The notes under the pieces were generated by a model, which saw only the letters and a program-made list of their open reading frames with translations, made no database searches and was not told the origin of the DNA. This document shows positions 20,294-31,300 of a DNA stretch of 64,000 bases, piece by piece. Position 1 is the stretch's first letter. Every line of letters starts with the position of its first letter. The translations under genes and the position numbers were made by a program. The DNA lies in NCBI GenBank assembly GCA_021784755.1, contig JAJYHM010000040.1, positions 27,762 through 91,761 on the forward strand. The letters are read 5' to 3'. The stretch comes from Pseudomonadota bacterium (GTDB lineage: Bacteria; Pseudomonadota; Gammaproteobacteria; Acidiferrobacterales; Acidiferrobacteraceae).

Positions 20294-23200
20294 GTGACAA
20301 CAGGGTTGAGGAGTAAGAAGGGGCGGACGTCGACGGTTCCTTCCCGCACGCCGGTTCGGGCGCGTCGTGTGGATCCCGGGGACAAGGACGACGACATGCA
20401 GCGCCTGCTTGTTGGGCTCCAACGCCTGCATGACGGGGATTTCAGTGCCCGGCTGCGTTTGCGTCAGGGCGGAAAGGCTCAGCAAATTGCCCAGGTCTTC
20501 AATTCCCTTGCTCGCCACAATCAGCGATTAGCCCATGAGTTCGGTCGCGTCGCGAACTTGGTTGGCCGCCACGGCCGTATCGCCGAGCGGGCATCATTGA
20601 ATGGCATGCAGGGCATGTGGGCCTCCATGATCGAGGCACAAAACAGCGCCGTCGACGACCTTGTGCACACCATCCTCGAGATCTCCCGTGTCATCCGTGC
20701 CGTCGCGAGCGGTGACTTGTCTCAGACGGTTCCCTGCGACGTCGATGGGCGCCCCGTCAAGGGCGACCTTGTGCGGATCGGCCGCGCGGTGAACACCATG
20801 GTGGATCAGTTGCGGTCCTTCGCGGCGGAGGTGACGCGCGTTGCCAAGGAAGTGGGTATCGAGGGCAAGCTCGGCGGTCAGGCCCGGGTGAAGGGGGTCT
20901 CTGGTACCTGGAAGGATTTGACCGAGAACGTCAACCAGCTGGCCGGCAATTTGACCTCGCAGGTGCGTAACATCGCCCTTGTGACCACCGCGGTGGCTAA
21001 CGGCGATTTGTCGCAGAAGATCACAGTCGGGGCGCGTGGCGAAATCCTGGAATTGAAGGACACCATCAACACCATGGTCGACCAGCTGCGCTCGTTCGCG
21101 GCCGAGGTGACGCGCGTTGCCAAGGAAGTGGGCATCGACGGCAAATTGGGCGGCCAGGCCAAGGTGCCGGGAGTTGCGGGCACCTGGAAGGACCTCACGG
21201 ATAACGTCAACCAGCTGACCGGGAACCTGACCAATCAGGTGCGTAATGTCGCCCTTGTGACCACTGCGGTGGCCAAGGGCGATTTGTCGCAGAAGATCAC
21301 AGTCGACGCGCGCGGCGAAATCCTGGAATTGAAGGACACCATCAACACCATGGTGGATCAACTACGCTCGTTCGCGGCGGAGGTGACGCGCGTTGCCAAG
21401 GAAGTGGGCATCGACGGCAAGTTGGGCGGCCAGGCGCGCGTGCCAGGGGTCTGGGGTACCTGGAAGGATTTGACCGACAATGTGAACGGCTTGGCCGGCA
21501 ATCTGACCTCGCAGGTGCGTAATATTGCCCTTGTGACCACTGCGGTGGCCAATGGCGATTTGTCGCAGAAGATCACAGTCGACGCACGCGGCGAAATCCT
21601 GGAGCTAAAAAGCACCATCAACACCATGGTGGATCAGTTGCGCTCGTTCGCGGCGGAGGTGACGCGCGTTGCCAAGGAAGTGGGCATCGACGGCAAGTTG
21701 GGCGGCCAGGCGCGCGTGCCAGGGGTCTCGGGTACCTGGAAGGATTTGACCGACAATGTGAACGGCTTGGCCGGCAATCTGACCTCGCAGGTGCGTAACA
21801 TCGCCGAGGTCTCAACCGCCGTCGCAAACGGCGATTTGTCGCAGAAGATCACAGTCGACGCACGCGGCGAAATCCTGGAGCTAAAAAGCACCATCAACAC
21901 CATGGTGGATCAGTTGCGCTCGTTCGCGGCGGAGGTGACGCGCGTTGCCAAGGAAGTGGGTATCGAGGGCAAGTTGGGCGGTCAGGCCCGGGTGAAGGGG
22001 GTCTCCGGCACCTGGAAGGATTTGACCGAGAACGTCAACCAGCTGGCCGGCAATTTGACCTCGCAGGTGCGTAACATCGCCGAGGTCTCAACCGCCGTCG
22101 CCAAGGGCGATTTGTCGCAGAAGATCACAGTCGACGCGCGCGGCGAAATCCTGGAATTGAAGGACACCATCAACACCATGGTGGATCAGTTGCGCTCGTT
22201 CGCGGCGGAGGTGACGCGCGTTGCCAAGGAAGTGGGTATCGAAGGCAAGTTGGGCGGCCAGGCCCGGGTGCCGGGGGTTGCGGGCACCTGGAAGGATTTG
22301 ACCGAGAACGTGAACCAGCTGGCCGGCAACTTGACGGCACAGGTACGCGCGATCGCCGAGGTATCCACGGCAGTGACCAAGGGGGATCTCACGCGCTCGA
22401 TTACGGTTGAGGCCGAGGGCGAGGTTCTTGCGCTCAAAGACAATATCAACCAGATGATCAAAAACTTGAAGGAGACTACTGAGAAGAACATGGAGCAGGA
22501 TTGGCTCAAGACCAATCTGGCGCGCTTTTCGGCCATGATGCAGGGCCAGAAGAACCTCTCGGCAGTCTCCCGGCTCATCATGAGCGAACTCACCCCGCTC
22601 GTGTCCGCTCAGCACGGGGCCTTCTACAGTGTCAATGTCGAAGAGAATCGCCTGGACCTGATCGCGTCCTACGCCTACAACAAGAACGCTTCGGTTCCCA
22701 CGAGCTTTGAGTTTGGTGAGGGAATCGTCGGCCAGTGCGCTTTTGAGAAGAAGCCCATCGTTCTTGGCACCGTACCCGACGACTACATTCGCGTCGCTTC
22801 CGGTCTCGGCTATGCCGGCCCCGCCAACATCCTGGTGTTACCCGTACTGTTCGAGGGCGACGTACTGGCCGTGATCGAGCTTGCCTCGTTCCAGTCGTTC
22901 AACTCGATCCATCGGGTGTTTCTCGATCAGCTCATGGTGAGTATTGGCGTGGTGCTGAACATCATCGGCGCCTCGATGCGCACAGAGGAGCTACTCCAGG
23001 AGCTTCAGAGCTCGAATGGCGAACTCGAGGCCCAGGCCAAGGAGCTTGAGGAAAAGGCCACGCTGCTCGAGATCAAGAATCAGGAGGTGGAGATGGCGAG
23101 CCTGTCGCTCGAGGAAAAGGCCGAGCAGCTCGCCATGATCTCCAAATACAAATCCGAGTTCTTGGCCAATATGTCGCACGAGTTGCGGACTCCGCTCAAC

Positions 23201-24376
23201 AGCCTGTTGATCATGGCCAAGCTCCTGGCCGAGAACCGCGACGCCAACCTAAACAGCAAGCAGGTGCAGTTCGCCAATACGATCTACGCCTCCGGGCGCG
23301 ACCTCCTGAACCTCATCAATGAGATCCTTGATCTCTCCAAGGTCGAGGCGGGCAAGATGGGTATCGTCGCCAGCGACACGAAGGTGGCCGATCTTATCGA
23401 TTACGTGGTCCGGGACTTCCGCGCGGTCTCGCAGCAGAAGGACATCGCCTTTACTATTAAGGTCGCAGCCGATGTTCCGGAGGCGATGTTCACAGACGGC
23501 CTGCGGCTCCAGCAGGTGTTGAAGAACCTGCTATCCAACGCCTTCAAGTTCACCGATAGCGGAACCATCGCGCTTGAGGCCTACCGCTACCGGGGCAACC
23601 GCTCCATGTTTCAGGCCGATACTTTGCGCGAGTCCCAGGTCGTTGTGGCCTTCACGGTCCGGGACACCGGTATCGGGATCGCCGATAACAAGCAGCGGCT
23701 CATTTTTGAGGCGTTTCAGCAGGTGGATGCGACCACGAGCCGCAAGTATGGCGGCACCGGACTTGGTCTTACTATCAGCCGCGAAATCTCACGACTTCTC
23801 GGGGGTGAGATCCATTTACGCAGTGTCGAGAGTGAGGGTAGCGAGTTTACGCTCTACCTACCCGAGGCCTATACGGGGCAGGAAGTCGAAGACGAAGGCG
23901 GGCGCGAGCCGGCCATGGACTTTGGGGAGGCGATCGCGTTCGAGGCCGACAGCGTCTCGAGCGACGACGATGCCCTGGCCTTTTCGGGGCAGAAGGTGCT
24001 CGTGGTCGACGACGACGTGCGCAACATTTTCGCCATATCGAGCATTCTTGAGAACCACAAACTGAACGTGGTATTCGCCGAGAGCGGTGCGACGGCCATT
24101 GAGATCCTTCAAGAAAGCGAGGACGTCGATGTCGTGCTCATGGATATCATGATGCCGAATATGGATGGTTACGAGACCAGCCAGGCGATACGACGGATTG
24201 ATCGCTATAAGGAGCTGCCGATCATCGCGCTCACCGCGAAGGCCATGAAAGGGGACCGCGAAAAGTCGCTGGCAGCGGGCTTATCAGATTACATAACGAA
24301 GCCTGTGGATACCGCGGCGCTTTTGCGTATGGTCAAGCGCTGGCTCAAGACCGGCACTCCCGAGGCGGTTTCATAG
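20294..24376 (+). CDS. Soluble hybrid histidine kinase with six tandem HAMP-type repeats
   Basis: A 1360-residue protein with no transmembrane segment. The order is an N-terminal HAMP-like part (1-166), six 92-residue repeats (167-718), a GAF domain (about 735-900), a coiled coil rich in Glu and Leu, HisKA with phospho-acceptor His962 ([11 protein letters not shown]), HATPase_c ([19 protein letters not shown]) and a receiver with Asp1284 ([15 protein letters not shown]). The architecture recalls group III (Nik1/Os-1) osmosensing kinases, whose HAMP arrays tune activity. The start is GTG at 20294, nine bases after AGGAGGAG; the open frame runs upstream to 19973 but is non-conserved. It is followed ten bases later by a REC-kinase-REC partner, suggesting a shared phosphorelay. 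The signal is unknown. Confidence 0.9.
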   Translation: MTTGLRSKKGRTSTVPSRTPVRARRVDPGDKDDDMQRLLVGLQRLHDGDFSARLRLRQGGKAQQIAQVFNSLARHNQRLAHEFGRVANLVGRHGRIAERASLNGMQGMWASMIEAQNSAVDDLVHTILEISRVIRAVASGDLSQTVPCDVDGRPVKGDLVRIGRAVNTMVDQLRSFAAEVTRVAKEVGIEGKLGGQARVKGVSGTWKDLTENVNQLAGNLTSQVRNIALVTTAVANGDLSQKITVGARGEILELKDTINTMVDQLRSFAAEVTRVAKEVGIDGKLGGQAKVPGVAGTWKDLTDNVNQLTGNLTNQVRNVALVTTAVAKGDLSQKITVDARGEILELKDTINTMVDQLRSFAAEVTRVAKEVGIDGKLGGQARVPGVWGTWKDLTDNVNGLAGNLTSQVRNIALVTTAVANGDLSQKITVDARGEILELKSTINTMVDQLRSFAAEVTRVAKEVGIDGKLGGQARVPGVSGTWKDLTDNVNGLAGNLTSQVRNIAEVSTAVANGDLSQKITVDARGEILELKSTINTMVDQLRSFAAEVTRVAKEVGIEGKLGGQARVKGVSGTWKDLTENVNQLAGNLTSQVRNIAEVSTAVAKGDLSQKITVDARGEILELKDTINTMVDQLRSFAAEVTRVAKEVGIEGKLGGQARVPGVAGTWKDLTENVNQLAGNLTAQVRAIAEVSTAVTKGDLTRSITVEAEGEVLALKDNINQMIKNLKETTEKNMEQDWLKTNLARFSAMMQGQKNLSAVSRLIMSELTPLVSAQHGAFYSVNVEENRLDLIASYAYNKNASVPTSFEFGEGIVGQCAFEKKPIVLGTVPDDYIRVASGLGYAGPANILVLPVLFEGDVLAVIELASFQSFNSIHRVFLDQLMVSIGVVLNIIGASMRTEELLQELQSSNGELEAQAKELEEKATLLEIKNQEVEMASLSLEEKAEQLAMISKYKSEFLANMSHELRTPLNSLLIMAKLLAENRDANLNSKQVQFANTIYASGRDLLNLINEILDLSKVEAGKMGIVASDTKVADLIDYVVRDFRAVSQQKDIAFTIKVAADVPEAMFTDGLRLQQVLKNLLSNAFKFTDSGTIALEAYRYRGNRSMFQADTLRESQVVVAFTVRDTGIGIADNKQRLIFEAFQQVDATTSRKYGGTGLGLTISREISRLLGGEIHLRSVESEGSEFTLYLPEAYTGQEVEDEGGREPAMDFGEAIAFEADSVSSDDDALAFSGQKVLVVDDDVRNIFAISSILENHKLNVVFAESGATAIEILQESEDVDVVLMDIMMPNMDGYETSQAIRRIDRYKELPIIALTAKAMKGDREKSLAAGLSDYITKPVDTAALLRMVKRWLKTGTPEAVS
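20792..22447 (+). repeat. Six tandem 276-bp repeats inside the kinase gene
   Basis: Units begin at 20792, 21068, 21344, 21620, 21896 and 22172, each at an AAC codon in the (V/I)[15 protein letters not shown] segment. They are 276 bp with no length variation and nearly identical in DNA as well as protein. The changes cluster at a few positions, such as IEGK/IDGK, RVKGVSG/RVPGVAG and IALVTT/IAEVST. Unit 6 diverges at its end ([16 protein letters not shown]). Such DNA-level identity suggests recent duplication or gene conversion. Confidence 0.95.
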
Positions 24377-24385
24377 GAGCGTATC

Positions 24386-26737
24386 GTGGATAGCGACGAG
24401 AAAATCAAGATTCTGGTCGTCGACGATCGCCTGGAAAATGTAACGGCGCTTGCCGAAGCCCTGGATAATCCGGAATACGATGTAGTTAAGGCCTTGTCCG
24501 GCGACGAGGCGCTGAAGGAGGTGTTGCGCAGCGAGTTCGCTGTCATTCTGCTGGACGTCCAGATGCCCGGATTGGACGGTTTCGAGACTGCGAGCCTCAT
24601 CCGTAAGCGCCGCAAGTCGCGCTCAATCCCGATCATTTTCGTGACCGCGATCAACAAGGAAGAGCAGTACGTCTACAAGGGCTATTTGCTCGGTGCGGTC
24701 GACTACCTGTTTAAGCCCTTCGATATCGAGATCCTGCGCTCCAAGGTTGCGGTTTTCGCGGATCTGTTTCGCAAGAATCGGCAGATCGAGGCCCAGGCGC
24801 GGCTCATACAAGAGAGCGAGCGCCGCGAGCGCGCGCGGCAGGTGGCGGAGGTGCAGCGGCGGGGCGAGCGCCGCTACCGGAATCTGGCCGATTTCGTACC
24901 GCAACTCGTCTGGATCATAACCCGCGACCTGCGTTTCGAGTACGTGAATCAGCGAACGTTGAGCTACTTCCATGTCGATAGCGAGAGCGTAAGCGGGCTT
25001 GCCCTGGAGGACGTCGTGCATGCCGATGACTTCAAAGGGAAGAAGCATGTGTGGCGCGAGGCCTTGCTCGGGGGCGCCGAATTGTCCACGGAGGTGCGGC
25101 TTAAACGGGGCCGGGATCAGGCTTATCGTTGGCATCTCGTGCATATCCAGCCCGAACATGACGCCCGGGGGCGGGTGCGCGCGTGGCTTGGCGCTGCCAC
25201 CGACATCGACGATCAGCGCCGGGTGGCCGAGGCCTTGGCACTGGAGAAGGAGCGTCTCGCGGTCACCTTGCGCTCGATAGGTGATGGCGTGATCGCGACG
25301 GACATCGATGGGCGCGTCGTTTTGATCAATCGCGCGGCCGAGCATCTCACGGGGTGGAGCCAGGAAGAGGCCGTCGGGCGACCGCTTGCGGAGGTGTTCG
25401 TGGTGCGCGAGGCGCCCTTCATCGCCGAGGTCGTGAGCGGCAGCAGCGAGCGCGTGGGCTACGGTGGACCGGACCGGGAGGGGATATTGATTCGTCGCGA
25501 CTTGCGCGAGTGCGCAGTGGCGACCGGAATCATGCCGATGCGCGATGCCGAGGGGCAGTTGCAGGGAACTGCCGTGGTGTTTCGCGACGTGACCGATGCG
25601 CAGCGGCTCGAGGAAGAGCGCCAGAAGGCCAGCAAGCTCGAATCTGTAGGGCTTTTGGCCGGCGCCATCGCTCATGACTTCAACAATATTCTTACGGCGA
25701 TCATGGGCAATATCTCGCTTGCCAAGCTTTATACATCAGCGGGCGAGCAGGTTTATGACAGGCTTGAGGAGGCGGAGCGCGCCGCCCTTTGGGCCAAGGA
25801 TCTCACGCAGCAGCTCCTGACCTTCTCCAAGGGCGGGGCGCCGGTCAAGAGGCCGATCGACATAGGTTCGGTAGTGCGCGATTCGGCCGAGTTCGCCTCG
25901 CGTGGATCGAACATTCTCTGTGAGGTGTCGGTGAACGGCCACGTGGTGGTGGAGGCCGATGAGGGGCAGATTCGTCAGGTCGTGCACAATCTCGTCTTGA
26001 ACGCGCAGCAGGCTATGCCGGAGGGCGGGCGGATACATGTCATTGTCAACGAGGCGCGACTCACGGTCGGCGAGGGGCGTGGCTTAGCCCCGGGGCACTA
26101 TGCCGAAATCGTGTGCGCCGATGAGGGCACGGGGATCAGCAAGGAGAATCAGACGCGGATTTTCGACCCCTACTTCACCACGAAACAAAAGGGCAGCGGA
26201 CTGGGGCTCGCCACGACTTATTCCATTGTCCGCAAGCATAGCGGTGTGATCACAGTCGACTCCGACGTCGGCCGGGGTGCGACGTTCCGGATCTTGTTGC
26301 CAGCGTCCGACAAGGGCCTCCCGTCCGCCACCAACCCCGCGGGGCGTGTGCGTCCGGGCCACGGGCGCATCCTGATCATGGATGACGAGTCGTTCATTCG
26401 TGATGTTCTGGGCCGACTTTTTACCCATTTCGGCTACGAGGTCGGCTACGCAAAGGACGGCGCGGAGGCGCTCGCGGCCTATAAGGGGGCGGTCGACGAG
26501 GAGCGGCCCTATCATCTCGTGATCATGGATCTCGTGATACCGGGGGGCATGGGCGGGCGCGAGGCCGTGCGCAAGCTCTTGGAGTTCGACCCGAAGGCCA
26601 AAGTAATCGTGTCGAGCGGTTACTCCAACGATCCAATCATGGCCAATTATAAGCACTACGGCTTTTGCGAGGCCGTGGCCAAGCCTTACCGTAATGACGA
26701 GTTGCGGACGGTGGTGCAAAGGGTGCTTGCACATTGA
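24386..26737 (+). CDS. Hybrid sensor kinase: REC-PAS-PAS-HisKA-HATPase-REC
   Basis: A 783-residue cytoplasmic protein. An N-terminal receiver (Asp57 in VILLDVQMPGLDG) is followed by two PAS domains (about 165-275 and 290-405), a histidine-kinase core with His430 in GAIAHDFNNILT, HATPase_c with GSGLGLATTYSIV, and a C-terminal receiver (Asp715 in HLVIMDLVIPGG). The GTG start at 24386 is preceded by AGGAG and lies ten bases after the giant kinase stop. The N-terminal receiver could accept phosphate from that kinase. No DNA-binding output domain is encoded nearby. Confidence 0.9.
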   Translation: MDSDEKIKILVVDDRLENVTALAEALDNPEYDVVKALSGDEALKEVLRSEFAVILLDVQMPGLDGFETASLIRKRRKSRSIPIIFVTAINKEEQYVYKGYLLGAVDYLFKPFDIEILRSKVAVFADLFRKNRQIEAQARLIQESERRERARQVAEVQRRGERRYRNLADFVPQLVWIITRDLRFEYVNQRTLSYFHVDSESVSGLALEDVVHADDFKGKKHVWREALLGGAELSTEVRLKRGRDQAYRWHLVHIQPEHDARGRVRAWLGAATDIDDQRRVAEALALEKERLAVTLRSIGDGVIATDIDGRVVLINRAAEHLTGWSQEEAVGRPLAEVFVVREAPFIAEVVSGSSERVGYGGPDREGILIRRDLRECAVATGIMPMRDAEGQLQGTAVVFRDVTDAQRLEEERQKASKLESVGLLAGAIAHDFNNILTAIMGNISLAKLYTSAGEQVYDRLEEAERAALWAKDLTQQLLTFSKGGAPVKRPIDIGSVVRDSAEFASRGSNILCEVSVNGHVVVEADEGQIRQVVHNLVLNAQQAMPEGGRIHVIVNEARLTVGEGRGLAPGHYAEIVCADEGTGISKENQTRIFDPYFTTKQKGSGLGLATTYSIVRKHSGVITVDSDVGRGATFRILLPASDKGLPSATNPAGRVRPGHGRILIMDDESFIRDVLGRLFTHFGYEVGYAKDGAEALAAYKGAVDEERPYHLVIMDLVIPGGMGGREAVRKLLEFDPKAKVIVSSGYSNDPIMANYKHYGFCEAVAKPYRNDELRTVVQRVLAH

Positions 26738-26916
26738 GGTTGCGTGCCCAGGGCAGGGGCAGCGGGGGCGGGAGCCCCAAGGGGTCCGGCCGGCAGCGGC
26801 TTGCCGGATCGCCCGGCGTTTCTTTGCCTGTCCCGATCGGGGCGCTGCCATGCCGCCCTTCCCTTGCTTGCCAGCGGTATGGCAAGTAGTATCGCCCTTT
26901 TATTGTGGGCCGGCTT

Positions 26917-27795
26917 ATGATTCGCGGTAGTCTTGTCGCCATCGTGACGCCCATGCGTGACGATGGCGCTGTCGATTTCGCAGCCCTAGACAGGCTTCTC
27001 GACTTCCATCTCCATGCCGGAACTCACGGCATCGTAGCGGTCGGAACGACCGGCGAGGCGTCGACTTTGGATGTCGACGAGCATGTGGCGGTCATCGCGC
27101 ACGTGGTGCGGGCGCTGGCGGGGCGGCTGCCTGTCATCGCCGGGACCGGCGCCAATGCCACCTCGGAGGCCATCGCCTTGAGTCGCGCGGCGGCCGAGGC
27201 GGGGGCTTCGGCCTGTCTGGTCGTGACCCCTTATTACAACAAACCGACACAAGAAGGGCTCTTCCAGCATTTCTCGGCGATCGCGCATGCCGTCGATGCC
27301 CCCGTGATTTTGTATAACGTTCCGAGCCGCACGGCCTGCGATATGTTGCCGGAGACCGTGGCGCGGCTTGCGAGAGTGCCTGGTATCGTGGGCATCAAGG
27401 AGGCGACCGGGAACCTGGACCGGGCGCGCGCCATACGCGCCTCGTGCGGTCCGGATTTCGCCCTTTATGGCGGCGATGATGCGACGGGTGTCGCGCTCGG
27501 GCTTCTCGGGGCCCAGGGCGTGATCTCGGTGACGGCGAATGTCGCGCCGCGGGCGATGAGCGAGGCGTGGGAGGCGATCTTCGTGGGTGATCACGAGGGT
27601 GCGCGACGGGCGGACGCGACGCTTGCGGCCTTGCATCAGGCCTTATTCGTGGAGTCGAATCCGATTCCCGTAAAGTGGGCGCTGCACGCGATGGGCCTCA
27701 TCGGGCCCCGTCTGCGGCTTCCATTGACACCGTTATCCGGCGACAGGCAGTCGGCGGTTCGAGACGCATTACAGCAGGCGGGGATCAAGCTATGA
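26917..27795 (+). CDS. dapA: 4-hydroxy-tetrahydrodipicolinate synthase
   Basis: A 292-residue class I aldolase that condenses pyruvate with aspartate semialdehyde in lysine and diaminopimelate synthesis. Motifs are AVGTTGEASTLD, VVTPYYNKPTQEGL, LYNVPSRTACD (catalytic Tyr) and IVGIKEATGN (Schiff-base Lys). The ATG at 26917 fits the family N-terminus (MIRGSLVAIVTPM); an in-frame GTG exists at 26905. The stop overlaps the following lipoprotein gene (ATGA). Confidence 0.95.
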   Translation: MIRGSLVAIVTPMRDDGAVDFAALDRLLDFHLHAGTHGIVAVGTTGEASTLDVDEHVAVIAHVVRALAGRLPVIAGTGANATSEAIALSRAAAEAGASACLVVTPYYNKPTQEGLFQHFSAIAHAVDAPVILYNVPSRTACDMLPETVARLARVPGIVGIKEATGNLDRARAIRASCGPDFALYGGDDATGVALGLLGAQGVISVTANVAPRAMSEAWEAIFVGDHEGARRADATLAALHQALFVESNPIPVKWALHAMGLIGPRLRLPLTPLSGDRQSAVRDALQQAGIKL

Positions 27796-28220
27796 GGTAT
27801 GGATGGTTGGCGGTGGCGATTGTGGCGGGCGCGGGTCTTTCGGGGTGCGCATCGACGGGGGGCGGATGTCGGGCGCCGGCTTATGTGGTGCCGCCCCCGT
27901 TGCCACCCCTGCAGGTCCCATCCGGCATGTCGACGCCGCCCGATCATAGTCGCTACGCGGTGAATGGACAGGCGCTCCCGTCCACGACGACGCGACAGGC
28001 GCCCGGGACCGGCCGCGAGGCCGAGCCGCCGGCGGGCCCCGTGGCCCCCGCGGCGACGCTGTCGCCCCCGGCCAGCTCCCAGTCATCGGCCACGGCCAAG
28101 TCATCCCAGAAGGCTCCGCCCGGAATGAGCGGGCCGCCGTTAAGCAATACGCGCGCCAATTCCAAAGGGGAGAGCGCAGGTAGCGTGCCGCTGGCGGCGC
28201 CCGCCACGTCGACGCAGTAG
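27792..28220 (+). CDS. Short BamC-like lipoprotein
   Basis: A 142-residue lipoprotein with signal peptide MRYGWLAVAIVAGAGLSGC; LSGC is the lipobox. The segment LPPLQVPSGMSTPPDHSRYAV resembles the unstructured N-terminus of BamC (NlpB), which binds BamD, and dapA-bamC adjacency is common in Gammaproteobacteria. The two helix-grip domains of BamC (full length about 340 residues) are missing; instead a Pro/Ala/Ser-rich tail ends the protein. It may be a minimal BamC or an unrelated lipoprotein. It is translationally coupled to dapA. Confidence 0.6.
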   Translation: MRYGWLAVAIVAGAGLSGCASTGGGCRAPAYVVPPPLPPLQVPSGMSTPPDHSRYAVNGQALPSTTTRQAPGTGREAEPPAGPVAPAATLSPPASSQSSATAKSSQKAPPGMSGPPLSNTRANSKGESAGSVPLAAPATSTQ

Positions 28221-28307
28221 GCGCGTGGCGCGAGGTGGTGGATCGGGGGTCTTGCGCCCCCCCTTGAGGGGCCCGAGTCTGGGCAAGAGGTCGCGGAGCC
28301 GACGTCG

Positions 28308-31300
28308 ATGACGCATATGACCTTGAGTTTTGACGGCCCGGCGGCCGTTGCGGCGTTTCGCGCGGAACGTATGCTTCGACGCCTGACGCAGGTAGCGCCG
28401 ATTACGGCGGTGGCGGCCCGCTACCGGCATTTCACGTACCTCGATGGCCCGTTGTCCGAGGCCGAAGAGAGGGTGTTGGCGGCGCTCCTGGACTACGGCG
28501 CACCGCCGCTACCGATTGCGCCTGAGTCACGCACCTTCCTCGTGGTGCCGCGGCTTGGGACCATTTCCGAATGGTCGAGCAAGGCAACCGACATCGCCCG
28601 CCGATGCGGCCTACAGTCGGTGGTGCGGCTTGAGCGCGGGATCGTCTGGCATCTGGCCTCCGAGCGGGTTCTGAGCGCCGAGGAATGCGACCGCGTAGCT
28701 GCGCTTATCCACGACCGCATGACCGAAACGGTGCTCGCCGATCCGGCCGATAGCGCAGCCCTCTGGTTGGATGCGACCCCGGCGCCGGGGTCCGTAATCG
28801 ATGTCTTGGGCGCGGGAATCGACGCCTTGATCCATGCCGATCGGACCTTGGGTCTCGCGCTCTCGGACGAGGAGCGCCGCTATCTACTGGAGGCCTTTAC
28901 TGGCCTCGGCCGCAATCCGACTGACGCCGAGCTCATGATGTTCGCGCAAGCGAATTCCGAGCATTGCCGCCATAAGATATTCAATGCCGATTTTTCGATC
29001 GACGGGAGGCCTTGCGAGCGGTCGCTGTTCGCGATGATACGCGAGACCGCCAAGGCGAGTCCGGGGGGTCTTCTGAGTGCCTACGCCGATAACGCGGCAG
29101 TCATTGAGGGGCCGCCACTCGGGTCGCGCCTGTTCGTCGACGCAGAGACTCGGCGCTACATCACCCACCAAGAGCCCGTACCTATCCTGCTCAAGGTCGA
29201 GACTCACAACCATCCGACTGCGATCTCGCCTCATCCGGGGGCGGCCACCGGGGCCGGGGGCGAGATCCGCGACGAGGGCGCGACGGGCCTAGGGGGGCAC
29301 CCCAAGGCAGGCCTTGCGGGCTTCTCGGTCTCGGATCTGCGTCTGCCGGACGCCCTGCGTCCTTGGGAGGTCGATCGCGGGGCACCGGAGCGGCTCGCAA
29401 GCGCGCTCGATATCATGCTCGAGGCCCCAGTCGGGGCGGCGGCCTTCAATAATGAGTTCGGTCGCCCGGTCATCCTCGGCTATTTCCGATCTTTCGAGCT
29501 CGAGAGCGCGGGTGCAGTCTATGGTTACCGCAAGCCCATCATGTTGGCGGGCGGGGCCGGTATCGTGCGGCCTTCGCAGGTGGCCAAGCGCGATCTGCCC
29601 GTCGGGACCCCCCTTGTGGTCTTGGGCGGTCCCGCGCTTTTGATCGGGCTCGGGGGCGGGGCCGCCTCGAGCGGCGCCAGTGGCGGCGGTCAGCAAGAGT
29701 TGGATTTCGCCTCTGTGCAGCGCGGCAATGCCGAGATGCAGCGGCGCGCTCAGGAGGTCATCGAGGCGTGCATAGCATTGGGCGCCAACACCCCCATCCT
29801 CTCGATCCATGATGTCGGGGCAGGGGGCCTCTCGAACGCGCTACCCGAGATCGTCCACGGCGCGCATCGCGGTGCTGACATCGAGATGCGCGCCATCTGG
29901 AACGGCCAGCCGCAGATGTCGCCCATGCAGATCTGGTGCAACGAGGCGCAGGAGCGCTATGTCCTGGCGGTGCGCGAGGACGCGCTTGCGCTTTTCATGG
30001 TGCTTTGCGAGCGCGAACGCTGCCCCGTGGCTCTTGTCGGTCATGTGACCGAAGATTTACGGCTGCGGGTGCATGATGCGCATTTCGCTGATCGCGGCGC
30101 ACCCTATCCCGTCGATCTCCCGCTCAGCCTCTTTCTGGGGGACCCGCCGCGCATGAAGCGCGATGTGCGATCCGTGCGCCGTCCGTCGCGCGCCGTGGCG
30201 ACCCGATCGCTCGATATCTACGAGGCCGTCACCCGTGTCCTCACCTTGCCTGGGGTCGCGAGCAAGGAGTTCCTCGTGACGATCGGCGATCGCAGCATAT
30301 CGGGGCTTGTGTGTCGTGACCAGACAGTGGGTCCCTGGCAGGTGCCGGTGGCGGATGTGGGCGTGACTGCAACCGGTTATGGGGATACGACGGGCGAGGC
30401 GCTGGCCCTGGGCGAGCGCGCACCGGTCGCGGTGATCGATGCCCCAGCCTCGGCGCGTATGGCGATCGGCGAGGCGCTGACCAATCTGGCGGCCGCGCGC
30501 ATCCGGCGCCTCCCGGATGTGAAGCTGTCCGCCAACTGGATGGCGAGCGCCGGCAGTGAAGGTGAGGACGCCGCCCTTTATTATGCCGTCGAGGCCGTGG
30601 CTCTGGAGCTGTGCCCGGCCCTCGGTATCGCCATCCCGGTCGGCAAGGACTCCCTGTCCATGCGCGCGCAGTGGCGGGCGCATGGCGATCGGCAGGAGGT
30701 GCGCGCGCCCGTGTCTTTAGTCGTGACGGCGGTGGCCCCGGTCATCGATGTGCGCAAGACCTTGACGCCGCAGTGCGTGGTCGCGGGCGACACGGAACTT
30801 CTCCTCGTCGATTTCGGCCACGGTAAGGATCGTTTGGGCGGATCGGCGCTCGCGCAAGTCTACGGGCTCGAGGGTGGCCGCCCGCCCGATGTGGATGACC
30901 CGCGGCTCCTGAAGCTGTTTTTCGGGGTGGTGCAGGCCCTAAATGAACTTGGGCTGCTTCTAAGTTACCACGACCGTTCAGACGGCGGCTTATTCGTCAC
31001 CTTGTGCGAGATGGCGTTCGCCGGCAAGTGCGGCCTCGACATCGATATCACGGGCCTCGGCTTAGACCCCGTGGCGGCCTTGTTCAACGAAGAGTTAGGC
31101 GCGGTATTGCAGGTGCCGGCCGCCTCCCGCGAAGGGATCTTCGGGGCCCTGAAGAAGAAGGGTCTGCTGCGTTACACGAAGCGCATAGGGACTGTGCGCC
31201 CGGGACGCGACATTATCGTGCGCCATTGCGGCCGCGTGTTCCTGGAAGGCGACCGTATGGCTTATGAGCGCCTCTGGGCTGAGACCTCGTTTCGCATGCA

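Noticed and set aside
20792..22447. Direct repeats as a CRISPR array or mobile repeat
   Set aside because: The repeats are 276 bp, contiguous, in frame and inside a kinase gene, with no spacers.
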